Source: Sphingomonas ginsenosidimutans (GTDB lineage Bacteria; Pseudomonadota; Alphaproteobacteria; Sphingomonadales; Sphingomonadaceae). Taken from it: a DNA stretch of 64,000 bases. Shown one piece after another: positions 22,167 through 32,005 of this stretch (its first letter is position 1; every line of letters begins with the position of its first letter). The translations under genes and the position numbers were made by a program. The stretch is from positions 118,381 through 182,380 of the forward strand of contig NZ_NWVD01000006.1 in NCBI RefSeq assembly GCF_002374835.1, given 5' to 3'. The notes beneath the pieces were generated by a model. The model ran no database searches. It worked only from the letters and a program-made list of their open reading frames with translations, and had not been told where the DNA came from.

Positions 22167-25052
22167 ATGTCTTCGTACCCGCGCGCCTTCGCGACGCCGC
22201 TCACCGCCCTTCTCCTCCTGTCGGTCGCGCTGCCGGCGCCGGCGCAGCAATCGACGCATCGCGCCGCCGCCGCGGCGTCGACGGCGGCGCTGGCGGGGGT
22301 CGATACCTCGCCCTGGCTGTTCAAGGGGTCGGACATTCCGCCCGATCCCGAATGGTCGTTCGGGCGGCTGCCCAACGGTCTGCGCTACGCCGTGCGCCGC
22401 AACGGGGTGCCGCCGGGGCAGGTGGCGGTGCGCGTGCGGATCGATGCGGGATCGCTGTACGAGCGTGACGACGAACAGGGGTTCGCGCACCTGATCGAGC
22501 ACCTCTCGTTCCGCGGCTCGAAATACGTGCCCGATGGCGAGGCGAAGCGGGTGTGGCAGCGCTTCGGCGCCACCTTCGGCTCGGATTCGAATGCGCAGAC
22601 GACGCCGACGCAGACGGTCTACAAGCTCGACCTGCCCGGCGCGACCGAGGCGAAGCTGGACGAAAGCCTGCGCATCTTCTCCGGCATGATGGCCGAACCC
22701 GCGATCACCGCGGCCGGGCTGGCGGCGGAGCGCCCCGCGGTGCTCGCGGAACAGCGCGAAGCGCCGGGGCCGCAGGTGCGCTACGGCGATGCGATCCGCC
22801 AGACGTTCTTCGCCGGGCAGCCGCTGGCCGAACGCTCGCCGATCGGCACGATCAAGACGCTGGAGGCGGCGACCCCGCCCGCGGTGCTGGCGTTCCACCA
22901 GCGCTGGTACCGCCCCGACCGCGCGGTCGTCATCATCTCCGGCGATATCGATCCGAAGGTCGCCGCCGCGCTGGTCGTCAAGAATTTCGGCGGGTGGAAG
23001 GGCGTCGGCCCCAACCCCGCCGACCCCGATTTCGGCAAGCCCGACGGCAAGGAGCCGGCGACCCGGACGATCGCCGAACCCTCGCTGCCGCCGATCGTGG
23101 CGACCGCGGTGCTGCGCCCGTGGATCTATCGCGACGACACGATCATCTTCAACCAGAAGCGGCTGGTCGATTTCCTGGCGATCCGCCTCATCAACCGCCG
23201 GCTGGAAACGCGCGCGCGGGCGGGCGGCAGCTTCCTCCAGGCGTCGGTCAGCCTCGACGACGTGTCGCGCTCGGCCAACGGCACCTTCACCAACGTCATC
23301 CCGATCGGCGACGATTGGGAAGCCGCGCTGAAGGACGTGCGCGCGGTGATCGCCGACGCGATGGCCTCGCCCCCGACGCAGGGCGAGGTCGACCGCGAGC
23401 TGGCCGAATTCGACGCCGCGATGAAGAACGAGGTCGCCACCGCACGCGTCGAGGCGGGCGCCAAGCAGGCCGACGACATGGTCCAGGCGCTCGACATCCG
23501 CGAAACGGTGGCGGGGCCGAAAACCAGCTACGACATCCTCCAGGACGCGCGCGCCAAGGGGATGTTCACCCCCGCCGCGATGGTCGAATCGACCAGTCGG
23601 CTGTTCAAGGGCGACGCCACCCGCGCGCTGGTCAACACCCGCACCGCCGACGCGACCGCCGCGGCGAAGCTGGCGACCGCGCTGACCGCCGACGTTTCCG
23701 GACTGGCGGGCAAGCGCGCGCAGCAGGCGGCGGTCGATTTCTCGCGCGTGCCCAGGCTCGGCTCGCCGGGGAAGGTGGCCGCGCGCACCACCGTCGGCGA
23801 TCCGGCGATGGAGCAGGTGACGTTCGCCAACGGCGTGCGCGCCCTGGTCTATTCCAATCCCTCCGAAACCGGACGCGTCTATCTGCGCGTGCGCTTCGGG
23901 CGCGGGTATCAGGCGCTGCCCGGCAACCGCCCGACCCCGGCGTGGGCGGGGGAAACCGCGCTGATCGCCAGCGGGATCGGCTCGCTCGACCAGGGCGATC
24001 TCGACCAGCTGACCACCGGGCGGCGGATGGGGCTGGATTTCGACATCACCGACGATGCCTTCCTGTTCGGGGCGCAGACGACGCCCGGCGACTATGCCGA
24101 CAATCTGACGCTGATGGCCGCGAAGCTGGCCGCGCCGCGCTGGGATGCCGCGCCCGTGGCGCGCGCGCGTGCCGCGATGCTGGCGGGCTATCCGGGGTTC
24201 GACAGCTCGCCCGACGGCGTGCTGGCGCGCGATCTCGAAGGGCTGCTGCGCGACGGCGATCCGCGCTGGGGCATTCCGCCGCGCGCGCAGATCGAGGCGC
24301 TGAACGCGAAGGATTTCCGCAAGCTGTGGGAACCGTTGCTGGCGACCGGCCCGATCGAGGTCGACGTGTTCGGCGACGTGAAGACCGACGAGGCGATCGC
24401 CGCGGTCGCGAAGAGCTTCGGCGCGCTCAAGCCGCGCAAGCCCGATGCCACCGCGCCCGCGCCGGTGCGCTTCCCCGCGCATGTCGACACGCCGGTGATC
24501 CGCACCCATGACGGCGACGACAATCAGGCCGCGGCGGTGATCGCCTGGCCGACGTCGGGTGGCTCCGCCGATCATGCCGAACAGCGCCGGCTCGACGTGC
24601 TGGCGGCGGTGTTCGCCGACCGGCTGTTCGACCGGCTGCGCTCGGTCGCGGGCGCCAGCTACTCGCCCAGCGCGCAGAGCCAGTGGCCGGTCGGCCAGCC
24701 CGGCGGCGGCCGCCTGATCGCGATCGGCAAGGTCGCGCCCGACAAGGTGCCGCTGTTCTTCCAGCTTTCCCGCCAGATCGCCGCCGAGCTGGTCGCCACC
24801 CCGATCGGCGACGACGAACTGCGCCGCACGATCGTGCCGATGCTGCAATATATGGCGCGCGCCTCGTCCGGGAACCAGTTCTGGCTGATGCAGACGTCGG
24901 GCGGCGCCTTCGACCCCAAGCGGATCGAGGCGACGCAGAGCATCGTCGGCGACATGACCGGCATCACCCCCGCCACGCTACAGGAAACCGCCGCGCGCTA
25001 CCTGCGCCCGGACAAGGACTGGACGATGGCGGTGGTGCCGAAGGGGAAATGA
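22167..25052 (+). CDS. Secreted M16 (insulinase-family) zinc peptidase
   Basis: The 961-residue product begins with a signal peptide (residues 1-27, ending APAQQ) and is likely periplasmic. The zinc-binding motif HLIEH is at residues 108-112 in the first M16 domain. A second inactive M16 half occupies roughly residues 520-940, with a serine/alanine-rich linker between, giving the usual clamshell of two halves. I start at the ATG at 22167 because longer frames upstream lack a signal sequence. The stop is followed by a palindromic repeat shared with the converging acyl-CoA ligase gene. Confidence 0.92.
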   Translation: MSSYPRAFATPLTALLLLSVALPAPAQQSTHRAAAAASTAALAGVDTSPWLFKGSDIPPDPEWSFGRLPNGLRYAVRRNGVPPGQVAVRVRIDAGSLYERDDEQGFAHLIEHLSFRGSKYVPDGEAKRVWQRFGATFGSDSNAQTTPTQTVYKLDLPGATEAKLDESLRIFSGMMAEPAITAAGLAAERPAVLAEQREAPGPQVRYGDAIRQTFFAGQPLAERSPIGTIKTLEAATPPAVLAFHQRWYRPDRAVVIISGDIDPKVAAALVVKNFGGWKGVGPNPADPDFGKPDGKEPATRTIAEPSLPPIVATAVLRPWIYRDDTIIFNQKRLVDFLAIRLINRRLETRARAGGSFLQASVSLDDVSRSANGTFTNVIPIGDDWEAALKDVRAVIADAMASPPTQGEVDRELAEFDAAMKNEVATARVEAGAKQADDMVQALDIRETVAGPKTSYDILQDARAKGMFTPAAMVESTSRLFKGDATRALVNTRTADATAAAKLATALTADVSGLAGKRAQQAAVDFSRVPRLGSPGKVAARTTVGDPAMEQVTFANGVRALVYSNPSETGRVYLRVRFGRGYQALPGNRPTPAWAGETALIASGIGSLDQGDLDQLTTGRRMGLDFDITDDAFLFGAQTTPGDYADNLTLMAAKLAAPRWDAAPVARARAAMLAGYPGFDSSPDGVLARDLEGLLRDGDPRWGIPPRAQIEALNAKDFRKLWEPLLATGPIEVDVFGDVKTDEAIAAVAKSFGALKPRKPDATAPAPVRFPAHVDTPVIRTHDGDDNQAAAVIAWPTSGGSADHAEQRRLDVLAAVFADRLFDRLRSVAGASYSPSAQSQWPVGQPGGGRLIAIGKVAPDKVPLFFQLSRQIAAELVATPIGDDELRRTIVPMLQYMARASSGNQFWLMQTSGGAFDPKRIEATQSIVGDMTGITPATLQETAARYLRPDKDWTMAVVPKGK

Positions 25053-25079
25053 ACGCCTGACAGCGTCGTGCCGGCTGGC

Positions 25080-25162
25080 GTCATGCCAGCGCAGGCTGGC
25101 ATCTTTCGCGGCGTGTGGACCGGCAAGAGCGGCGGAAGGCCCCTGCCTGCGCAGGGGCGACG
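25080..25162. repeat. Interspersed palindromic repeat pair
   Basis: The left unit GTCATGCCAGCGCAGGCTGGCATC is a hairpin, and the right unit CCCCTGCCTGCGCAGGGGCGAC is its inverted counterpart. The pair lies between the rightward M16 gene (stop 25052) and the leftward acyl-CoA ligase (stop 25187). Confidence 0.75.
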
Positions 25163-25186
25163 GGTCTCGCCTGTCCCCCGCCCCCA

Positions 25187-26971
25187 TCACCCCCGATACA
25201 GCGCGTCCAGCCGGTTGCCGTACACGCCGCGCAGCACGTGGCGTCGGATCTTCAAACTCGGCGTCAATTGCTCGTTCTCGATCGTGAAGGCTTCGTCCGC
25301 CATGATCCAGCGGCGGACGCGTTCGATCACCGACAGGTCTTTGTTGGTGCGGTCCACCGCCGCCTGGATCGCGGCGCGATAGGCCGGGTCGTCGGCCAGC
25401 GCGGCGTCGTTCGTGCGGCCGTTAGCCTTCACCCATTCGGCGGTCCATTCGTCGTCGGGCACCAGCACCGCGACCATGTGCGGCTTGCGGTCGCCCGCGA
25501 TCATCGCCTGCGCGATCTCCGGCTGGAGCGTCAGCATCCCCTCCACCTTCTGCGGCGCGACATTGTCGCCCTTGTCGTTGATGATGAGGTCTTTCTTGCG
25601 GTCGGTGATGCGGATGCGCCCGGCCGCGTCGATCTCGCCGATATCGCCGGTGTGGAGCCACCCGTCCTTCAGGACGCGCGCGGTCTCCGCCTCGTTGCGC
25701 CAGTATCCGTGCATCACCAGCTCGCCGCGCACCAGGATCTCGCCGTCCTCGGCGATCCGCACCTCGGTATCGGCCAGCGGCGGGCCGACCGAATCCATCG
25801 TCACCCCCGCGCTGGGGCGGTTGCAGGAGATCACCGGCGCCGCCTCCGTCTGGCCATAGCCTTGCAGGAAGGTGAGGCCCAGCGACTGGAAGAACAGCCC
25901 GACCTCGGGCGTCAGCGGCGCCCCGCCGGAGATCATCGCCTTCAGCCGCCCGCCGAACTTCCTCGCGATCTTCGGCTTGAAAAAGGTGTCGACCAGCAGT
26001 GCCTTGGGCCGGTCCGCCAGCCGCAGCCGGCCCGCATCGCGCTTCGCGCCCACGTCCAGCGCCGCCGTCAGCAACTGCGCGGGCATCCCGCCCTGCCGCT
26101 CGATCGTCTTGCTGATCCGCATGCGCAGCACCTCGAACAGCCGTGGCACGACGAACATGATCGTCGGGCGCACCTCCTCGATATTCGCCGCCAGTTTGTC
26201 GATCCCTTCGGCGTAATAGATCTGCCCGCCCATCCCGATCGGGAAATGCTGTCCGCCGGTATGTTCATAGGCATGACTGAGCGGCAGGAACGACAGGAAC
26301 ACCTCGTCCCCCCAGCCGAAATCCTCCGCCACCACCGCCGAACAGCCCGCGACATTATGCAGGATCGCGCCGTGATGCTGCATCACCCCGCGCGGCGCGC
26401 CGCCGGTGCCGCTGGTGTAGATGATGCACGCCAGGTCGTCGCGCGCGAACCCGGCCTGCGCGGCGACCTCGGCCGCGGTCGCCCGGTTGCTGGCGATCAG
26501 CGCATGCCAGTCGTGGACCTCGACCGGCACCTGTCCCAGCCGCATCGGCTCGATCCCAATCAGCATCTGCGGCCGGATCGACCGCAGGATCGCGGGCAGC
26601 AGCGTGCGCGCCAGCTTCGCGGTCGACACGATCACCGCCTTGGCGCCCGAATTCTCGATGATGTGCGCGTGGTCACGCTCGGTGTTGGTGGTATAGGTGG
26701 GGACGGTGACGCAGCCCGCGGCCATGATCGCCAGATCGGCCAGGCACCATTCCGGGCGGTTTTCGCTGACCAGCATCACGCGGTCGCCGCGCTCCAGCCC
26801 GATCGCCTGCAGCGCCGTCGCCAGCCGCGCGACCGTGTCCGCCGCCGCGCGCCAGCTGATCGGCTGCCACGCGCCGTCGTGCTTGCTCCACAGGAACGGC
26901 GCGTCGCCCTTCTCCTCGGCGCGCGTGAAGAACATCGTGACCAGGTTGGGAAAATGTTCGAGCCTGCGCAT
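25187..26971 (-). CDS. AMP-dependent long-chain fatty acid-CoA ligase
   Basis: The 594-residue protein activates fatty acids as acyl-AMP and then acyl-CoA. Core motifs are the AMP-binding P-loop IIYTSGTGGAPRGVM near residue 180, YGQTEAAPVI near residue 355, and the hinge/catalytic region TGDIGEIDAAGRIRITDRKKDLI. The layout matches the FAA1/FadD group of soluble or peripheral ligases. The ATG at 26971 follows a GGAGAGGCG site. The ggt gene lies 50 bp upstream on the same strand. I cannot tell its chain-length preference. Confidence 0.9.
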   Translation of the reverse strand: MRRLEHFPNLVTMFFTRAEEKGDAPFLWSKHDGAWQPISWRAAADTVARLATALQAIGLERGDRVMLVSENRPEWCLADLAIMAAGCVTVPTYTTNTERDHAHIIENSGAKAVIVSTAKLARTLLPAILRSIRPQMLIGIEPMRLGQVPVEVHDWHALIASNRATAAEVAAQAGFARDDLACIIYTSGTGGAPRGVMQHHGAILHNVAGCSAVVAEDFGWGDEVFLSFLPLSHAYEHTGGQHFPIGMGGQIYYAEGIDKLAANIEEVRPTIMFVVPRLFEVLRMRISKTIERQGGMPAQLLTAALDVGAKRDAGRLRLADRPKALLVDTFFKPKIARKFGGRLKAMISGGAPLTPEVGLFFQSLGLTFLQGYGQTEAAPVISCNRPSAGVTMDSVGPPLADTEVRIAEDGEILVRGELVMHGYWRNEAETARVLKDGWLHTGDIGEIDAAGRIRITDRKKDLIINDKGDNVAPQKVEGMLTLQPEIAQAMIAGDRKPHMVAVLVPDDEWTAEWVKANGRTNDAALADDPAYRAAIQAAVDRTNKDLSVIERVRRWIMADEAFTIENEQLTPSLKIRRHVLRGVYGNRLDALYRG

Positions 26972-27021
26972 CGCCTCTCCTCGCGGCCCTGTATCCGGGC
27001 CGTCGTGCGTCGTCGTGGTCG

Positions 27022-28719
27022 TTACTGTTGCAGCGAATTGCCCGGGCTGCGCGGGTCGGCCGCGCCGATCCAGCGCCCGTCGGGCAGCCGCTCGGCGGCA
27101 TTGGCCTTCAGCCCCAGCCGCCCCAGCGTGACATGCTGGCCGCGCGCCTCCAGCGGCGCCTTCATCGCCTCCAGCGTGGTGCCCTGTTCCAGCACCAGCC
27201 CGTCCTTGTCGAAGAACACCAGCCCCAGCGCGATCGCATCCTGCGCCGACAGGCCCCAGTCGAAATGCGCGATCAGCGCCTTGGCGATCTGCATGATGAT
27301 CGTGCGCCCGCCCGCCGCGCCGATCGCGAACACCGGCTTTCCGCTGCGGTCGTAGACGATCGTCGGCGACATGCTCGACATCGGGCGCTTGCCCGGCTGG
27401 ACGCGGTTGGCGACCAGGTCCCCGTCGGGGCCGACCGGCGCGTGGCTGAAATCGGTCAGTTCGTTGTTGAGGACATAGCCGTTGGCGGTCAGCTGGCTGC
27501 CGAACGCGCTTTCGACGGTGTTGGTCCAGCTGACGATATCGCCCGCGGTGTCGACCGCGACGAAATGCGTGGTGCCGCCCAGCTCGCCCGGCGTGGCGCG
27601 GGTGCGCGTCGGCGCGCCCGGCGGAATGCCCGGCTCGTAATGGCCGCGCGCCTTCGTGACGGAGATCAGCGCCGATCGCCGCTTCAGGTAGTCGCGGTCC
27701 AGCAGCCCGGCGACCGGCACGTCCACGAAATCGCGGTCCGCCTCGTACAGATCGCGGTCGGCATAAGCGAGCCGCATCGCCTCGCCGATCACCTGCCACG
27801 ACCGCGCGTCGTCCTTGCCCCAGGTGGCCAGCGGGAAGCGTTCGACCATCGTCAGGATCTGCAGCACGCTCAGCCCGCCCGACGACGGCGGCCCCATGCC
27901 GCACACCGTCCAGCTGCGGTACGGGCCGCACACGCCGGGGCGATCCTTCGCGACATAGCCGGCCAGGTCGCCTTCGGTCAGCGGCACCGGGTTCTTCGGC
28001 GCGTTGGTGACCGCATCCGCGACCGCCTTCGCATTGTCGCCGGCGTAGAAGGCCTGCGGCCCCTCCGCGGCGATGCGGCGCAGGATCGCGGCCATCGCGG
28101 GGTTGCGGAACGTCTCCCCCTCCGCCAGCGGGCGGCCGTCGCGCCAGTAGAGCGCGCGCATCGCCGGGAAATCCTTCCACACCGGCGCCACCTGCTTCAG
28201 CGCGCCGGCCAACCGCGCGTTCACGACGAAGCCCTCGTCCGCCAGCTTGATCGCGGGGGCGAACAGCGCCGCCCATGGCAGCTTGCCCCATTTGGCGTGC
28301 GCGCGCTCCGCCAGCCGCAGCGATCCGGGGACGCCCACCGAATAGCCGCCGGGCCAGATCTCGATGAACGGACGGGGCTTGCCGTCCGCGCCCAGGAAGC
28401 GATCGGGGCGGGCGGCGGCGGGCGCCGTCTCGCGCCCGTCGATCGTGTCCAGCGCGCCGGTGGCGCCGCCGTGGTGGACGATGAACCCGCCCCCGCCGAT
28501 CCCGCTCGACTGCGGCTCGACGACGTTCAGCGCCAGCAGCATCGCGATCGCGGCATCGGTGGCGCTGCCGCCCTGCCGCAATATCTCCTGCCCGGCGGCG
28601 GTCGCGCGCGGATCGGCGGCGGACACCACGCCCTGCGCCGCGGCGGGCGTGGCGGCGGCCGACAGCAGGGCGGCGGGCAGGGGGGCCAGGAACAGCGCGG
28701 CGGCGATCAGCTTCTTCAT
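27022..28719 (-). CDS. ggt: Gamma-glutamyltransferase
   Basis: The 565-residue secreted enzyme cleaves glutathione and other gamma-glutamyl compounds in the periplasm. A signal peptide covers residues 1-28 (LIAAALFLAPLPAALLSAAA). The autoprocessing site sits at the Thr-Thr pair at residues 383-384 (ELGGTTHFVAVD), where the new N-terminal threonine becomes the nucleophile. Conserved GPPSSGGL and SMSPTIVYDRSGKP motifs of the family are present. The start at 28719 gives the signal peptide; a longer frame does not. It reads in the same direction as the acyl-CoA ligase downstream. Confidence 0.93.
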   Translation of the reverse strand: MKKLIAAALFLAPLPAALLSAAATPAAAQGVVSAADPRATAAGQEILRQGGSATDAAIAMLLALNVVEPQSSGIGGGGFIVHHGGATGALDTIDGRETAPAAARPDRFLGADGKPRPFIEIWPGGYSVGVPGSLRLAERAHAKWGKLPWAALFAPAIKLADEGFVVNARLAGALKQVAPVWKDFPAMRALYWRDGRPLAEGETFRNPAMAAILRRIAAEGPQAFYAGDNAKAVADAVTNAPKNPVPLTEGDLAGYVAKDRPGVCGPYRSWTVCGMGPPSSGGLSVLQILTMVERFPLATWGKDDARSWQVIGEAMRLAYADRDLYEADRDFVDVPVAGLLDRDYLKRRSALISVTKARGHYEPGIPPGAPTRTRATPGELGGTTHFVAVDTAGDIVSWTNTVESAFGSQLTANGYVLNNELTDFSHAPVGPDGDLVANRVQPGKRPMSSMSPTIVYDRSGKPVFAIGAAGGRTIIMQIAKALIAHFDWGLSAQDAIALGLVFFDKDGLVLEQGTTLEAMKAPLEARGQHVTLGRLGLKANAAERLPDGRWIGAADPRSPGNSLQQ

Positions 28720-28767
28720 CGCCGCCGACCCTATCGCCGCGCCGTCGCCGCGCAAGCCGTAACGTCG

Positions 28768-29790
28768 CTACGCGCCGACCGCCGCCGCGACGCTCGCAAA
28801 GCCGTCGCGCGCCAGCAGCGCCGCCAGATCCTGCACGATCCGTCGCGGCAGCCCCGGTCCTTCGTAGACCAGCGCGGTATAGACCTGCACCAGGCTGGCG
28901 CCCGCGCGGATTCGGGCATAGGCCTCCGCGCCGCTGTCGATCCCGCCGACCGCGATCAGCGGCACCGCCGCGCCGGTCGCGCGGCGCATGTCGGCCAGCC
29001 GCGTGCGCGCCAGGTCGCGCAGCGGCGCGCCCGACAGGCCGCCGGTCTCGCCCGCGTCGCGCGCGTCGAGCGGCGGGCGCGACACGGTGGTGTTGCCCAT
29101 CACCAGCGCATCGACCCGCGCATCGATCGCGGCGCGCGCGATGCCGTCGATCATCCCGGCATCCAGGTCGGGCGCGACCTTCAGGAACAGCGGCGTGGCC
29201 CCGCGCGCGGCCATGCACGCCGCCAGCAGCTCGGCCAGCGCCGCGCCCTGTTGCAGGTCGCGTAAGCCTGGGGTGTTGGGCGAACTGATGTTGATCGTGA
29301 TGTAATCGGCGACCGGCGCGGCGGCGGTGACGCCCGCGACATAATCGGCGACGCGGTCGGTCGCATCCTTGTTGGCGCCGACGTTGATACCCAGCACGCC
29401 CGCCCGCCGCGCGGCGCCGGCCCGCGCGATCCCCGCGGCCAGCCCGCCGTTGTTGAAGCCCATGCGGTTGATGACCGCGCGATCCTCGACCAGCCGGAAC
29501 AGCCGTGGCCTGGGATTGCCCGGCTGGGGGCGGGGGGTCAGCGTGCCGACCTCCACCGATCCGAAGCCGAGCGCGAACAGCCCGGTGATCGCGCGCGCAT
29601 CCTTATCCAGCCCCGCCGCCAGCCCGACCGGGTTGGGAAAGTCGATCCCCGCCACCCGCGTCGGCAGCGCCATGGCGCGCGACGCCAGCGGCGTTCCGGT
29701 CGCGCCCCATGCAGACAGCGCGCGGATCGCGGCGACATGCGCGGTTTCGGGATCGATCGCGTGGATGGCACGTTGCAACAAGGACGGCAT
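28768..29790 (-). CDS. pyrD: Dihydroorotate dehydrogenase (quinone-linked)
   Basis: PyrD oxidises dihydroorotate to orotate in pyrimidine synthesis, passing electrons to quinone at the inner membrane. The 340-residue protein is a class 2 enzyme: it has the N-terminal helical hydrophobic region (residues 1-30), the FMN/substrate motifs VGTLTPRPQPGNPRPRLFRL and INISSPNTPGLRDLQQGAAL, and the C-terminal GGIDSGAEAYARIRAGASLV. The ATG at 29790 precedes the 309-bp gap containing the candidate small RNA. Confidence 0.95.
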   Translation of the reverse strand: MPSLLQRAIHAIDPETAHVAAIRALSAWGATGTPLASRAMALPTRVAGIDFPNPVGLAAGLDKDARAITGLFALGFGSVEVGTLTPRPQPGNPRPRLFRLVEDRAVINRMGFNNGGLAAGIARAGAARRAGVLGINVGANKDATDRVADYVAGVTAAAPVADYITINISSPNTPGLRDLQQGAALAELLAACMAARGATPLFLKVAPDLDAGMIDGIARAAIDARVDALVMGNTTVSRPPLDARDAGETGGLSGAPLRDLARTRLADMRRATGAAVPLIAVGGIDSGAEAYARIRAGASLVQVYTALVYEGPGLPRRIVQDLAALLARDGFASVAAAVGA

Positions 29791-29826
29791 GAAAAACCTT
29801 TCGGATGATGCGTGCGCGGCGTCAAT

Positions 29827-29978
29827 CGCGCAAAATTGTAAGAATTTACAGCCTGTCTGTCGTATCCATCCAATAATTTTGCGCGGCGATCCGGGTAAGG
29901 CCGGCGTGCGACCCGAAGGGCTTCCGATGGGAAACCCTTTATACTCAAAAGGCTCGGCCATCGGCCGGGCCTTTTTTT
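29827..29978 (+). ncRNA. Candidate small RNA with a Rho-independent terminator
   Basis: On the plus strand there is no open gene between 29791 and 30099, yet a strong intrinsic terminator is present. Its stem is GGCTCGGCC/GGCCGGGCC, at 29951-29971, with a 3-nt loop and a 7-T run at 29972-29978. Upstream is a perfect 11-bp inverted pair (CGCGCAAAATT at 29827-29837, AATTTTGCGCG at 29875-29885) and a smaller AAGGG/CCCTT stem. Three stem-loops ending in a terminator, with no upstream plus-strand gene for about 4.7 kb, suggest a short structured transcript. The left end is a guess. Confidence 0.4.
29951..29978 (+). terminator. Rho-independent terminator
   Basis: A 9-bp GC-rich stem (one G-T or mismatch position) with an ATC loop is followed by seven T residues. 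On the minus strand the same structure ends in only four T residues, so the plus-strand reading is favoured. No plus-strand coding gene ends nearby. Confidence 0.8.
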
Positions 29979-30043
29979 CGCGCCCTCTCCGCCGCTCCCC
30001 GCGCCACGCGGTTGATTTCGCGTGCGCGAGCGACCATCTCCCC

Positions 30044-30066
30044 AATCAGAACGAATCGGTCTGATT
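30044..30066 (+). promoter_or_regulatory. Inverted repeat upstream of the suf regulator
   Basis: Perfect 7-bp arms AATCAGA and TCTGATT are separated by 9 bp, 33 bp before the regulator's start codon. This is a plausible operator for the Rrf2-type Fe-S regulator that begins the operon. The exact recognition sequence of that regulator in sphingomonads is not something I can state from the sequence. Confidence 0.45.
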
Positions 30067-30099
30067 TGAGAGCGGTTCGCAACAGGTGCCCGCGAAGCC

Positions 30100-30540
30100 A
30101 TGCGTTTGTCCAGTCTCACCGATTATGCCGTCGTGCTGCTCAGCGCCGCCGCGCGGCATTGCGGCGGGCTGGCGCGGATGAACGCGACGCGGCTGGCGGA
30201 GGAAACCGGCGTGCCGCTGCCCACCGCGCAGAAACTGGTCAGCCGGCTCGCCGCGGCGGGGCTGATCGATAGCACCCGCGGCACCGGCGGCGGCATCCGC
30301 CTGTCGCGCCCGCCAGCGACGATCACGCTGGCCGACATTGTCGAGGCGGTCGAGGGGCCGATCGCGATGACCGCCTGCGTCGATGCGGGCGACCATGACT
30401 GCGGCATCGCGGGCAATTGCCGCGTGAAGCCGCACTGGAATGCGGTCAACCGGGCGGTGCGCGACGCGCTCGCCGGGGTGACGCTGGCGACGCTGGCGGC
30501 GGAAGCCGCCGCGCCCGAGAAGATGAAGGTCGAGGCATAA
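30100..30540 (+). CDS. Rrf2-family regulator of Fe-S (SUF) assembly
   Basis: This 146-residue protein has the Rrf2 winged helix ([20 protein letters not shown] and [20 protein letters not shown]). The Fe-S cluster ligands are likely Cys93, Cys101 and Cys107 in [20 protein letters not shown], the spacing of SUF-type regulators. By analogy with IscR it should repress the suf operon when its cluster is bound and relieve it when Fe-S demand rises. sufB starts 1 bp after its stop, so regulator and operon form one transcript. Confidence 0.93.
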   Translation: MRLSSLTDYAVVLLSAAARHCGGLARMNATRLAEETGVPLPTAQKLVSRLAAAGLIDSTRGTGGGIRLSRPPATITLADIVEAVEGPIAMTACVDAGDHDCGIAGNCRVKPHWNAVNRAVRDALAGVTLATLAAEAAAPEKMKVEA

Positions 30541-30541
30541 G

Positions 30542-32005
30542 ATGGCGACGAAGAACGCAGAGGCCCATGCGGCGGTCGCGAAGAAGTACGAATGGGGCTT
30601 CGCCACCGAGGTGGAGCAGGACTTCGCACCCAAGGGGCTGAGCGAGGATACCGTCCGCTATATCTCGGCCAAGAAGAACGAGCCGCAATGGATGCTCGAC
30701 TGGCGGCTGAAGGCGTTCCGCCTGTGGCAGACGATGGAGGCGCCCGACTGGGCCAAGCTCAACGTGCCCCCGATCGACTATCAGGACGCCTATTACTACG
30801 CCGAGCCAAAGGCGAAGAAGACGATCGCGTCGCTGGACGAACTCGATCCCGAAATCCGCCGCACCTATGAGAAGCTCGGCATCCCGATCGCCGAGCAGGA
30901 AGTGCTCGCGGGGGTGGAGGGCGCGCGCCGCGTCGCGGTGGACGCGGTGTTCGACAGCGTCAGCGTCGCCACCACCTTCCGCAAGGAGCTGGAGGCCGCC
31001 GGCGTCATCTTCCGCTCGATCAGCGAGGCGATCCGCGAATATCCCGACCTGGTCCGCAAATGGCTGGGCAAGGTGGTGCCGCAGCACGACAATTACTTCG
31101 CGACGCTCAACTGCGCGGTCTTCTCCGACGGCACGTTCGTTTATGTGCCGAAGGGCGTGCGCTGCCCGATGGAATTGTCGACCTATTTTCGCATCAATGC
31201 CGAGAATACCGGCCAGTTCGAACGCACGCTGATCGTCGCCGACGAGGGCGCCTATGTCTCGTACCTGGAGGGCTGCACCGCACCGATGCGCGACGAGAAC
31301 CAGCTCCACGCCGCAGTCGTCGAGCTGGTCGCGATGGACGATGCCGAGATCAAATATTCGACCGTCCAGAACTGGTATCCCGGCGACGAGAACGGCGTCG
31401 GCGGCATCTACAATTTCGTCACCAAGCGCGCGCTCTGTCAGGGCAGGAACAGCAAGGTGTCGTGGACGCAGGTCGAAACCGGCAGCGCGATCACCTGGAA
31501 ATATCCGTCCTGCGTGCTGGCGGGCGATGGCTCGGTCGGCGAATTCTATTCGGTGGCGGTCACCAACAACCGCCAGCAGGCCGATACCGGCACCAAGATG
31601 ATCCACCTGGGCAAGAACACCAAATCGACGATCGTGTCGAAGGGGATAAGCGCCGGTCGCTCCGACAACACCTATCGCGGCCTCGTGCGCGTCGCCCCGA
31701 CCGCGGAGAACGTCCGCAACTTCACGCAATGCGACAGCCTGCTGCTCAGCGACCAGTGCGGCGCGCATACCGTGCCGTACATCGAGGTGAAGAACCCGTC
31801 CGCGCAGATCGAGCATGAGGCGACCACCAGCAAGATCAGCGAGGACCAGCTGTTCTACGCCATGTCGCGCGGTCTGGATGCCGAGGCGGCGGTCGCGCTG
31901 ATCGTCAACGGCTTCGCGCGCGAGGTCTTGCAGCAACTCCCGATGGAGTTCGCGGTCGAGGCGCAGAAGCTGCTGGGGATTTCGCTTGAGGGGAGCGTGG
32001 GGTGA
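30542..32005 (+). CDS. sufB: Fe-S assembly protein SufB
   Basis: SufB is the scaffold subunit of the SufBCD complex on which clusters form. The 487-residue product is of usual length and contains the conserved ends [20 protein letters not shown] and [20 protein letters not shown], as well as the beta-helix core ([20 protein letters not shown]). It follows the Rrf2 regulator after 1 bp. Its stop overlaps the GTG start of a small membrane protein. Confidence 0.97.
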   Translation: MATKNAEAHAAVAKKYEWGFATEVEQDFAPKGLSEDTVRYISAKKNEPQWMLDWRLKAFRLWQTMEAPDWAKLNVPPIDYQDAYYYAEPKAKKTIASLDELDPEIRRTYEKLGIPIAEQEVLAGVEGARRVAVDAVFDSVSVATTFRKELEAAGVIFRSISEAIREYPDLVRKWLGKVVPQHDNYFATLNCAVFSDGTFVYVPKGVRCPMELSTYFRINAENTGQFERTLIVADEGAYVSYLEGCTAPMRDENQLHAAVVELVAMDDAEIKYSTVQNWYPGDENGVGGIYNFVTKRALCQGRNSKVSWTQVETGSAITWKYPSCVLAGDGSVGEFYSVAVTNNRQQADTGTKMIHLGKNTKSTIVSKGISAGRSDNTYRGLVRVAPTAENVRNFTQCDSLLLSDQCGAHTVPYIEVKNPSAQIEHEATTSKISEDQLFYAMSRGLDAEAAVALIVNGFAREVLQQLPMEFAVEAQKLLGISLEGSVG

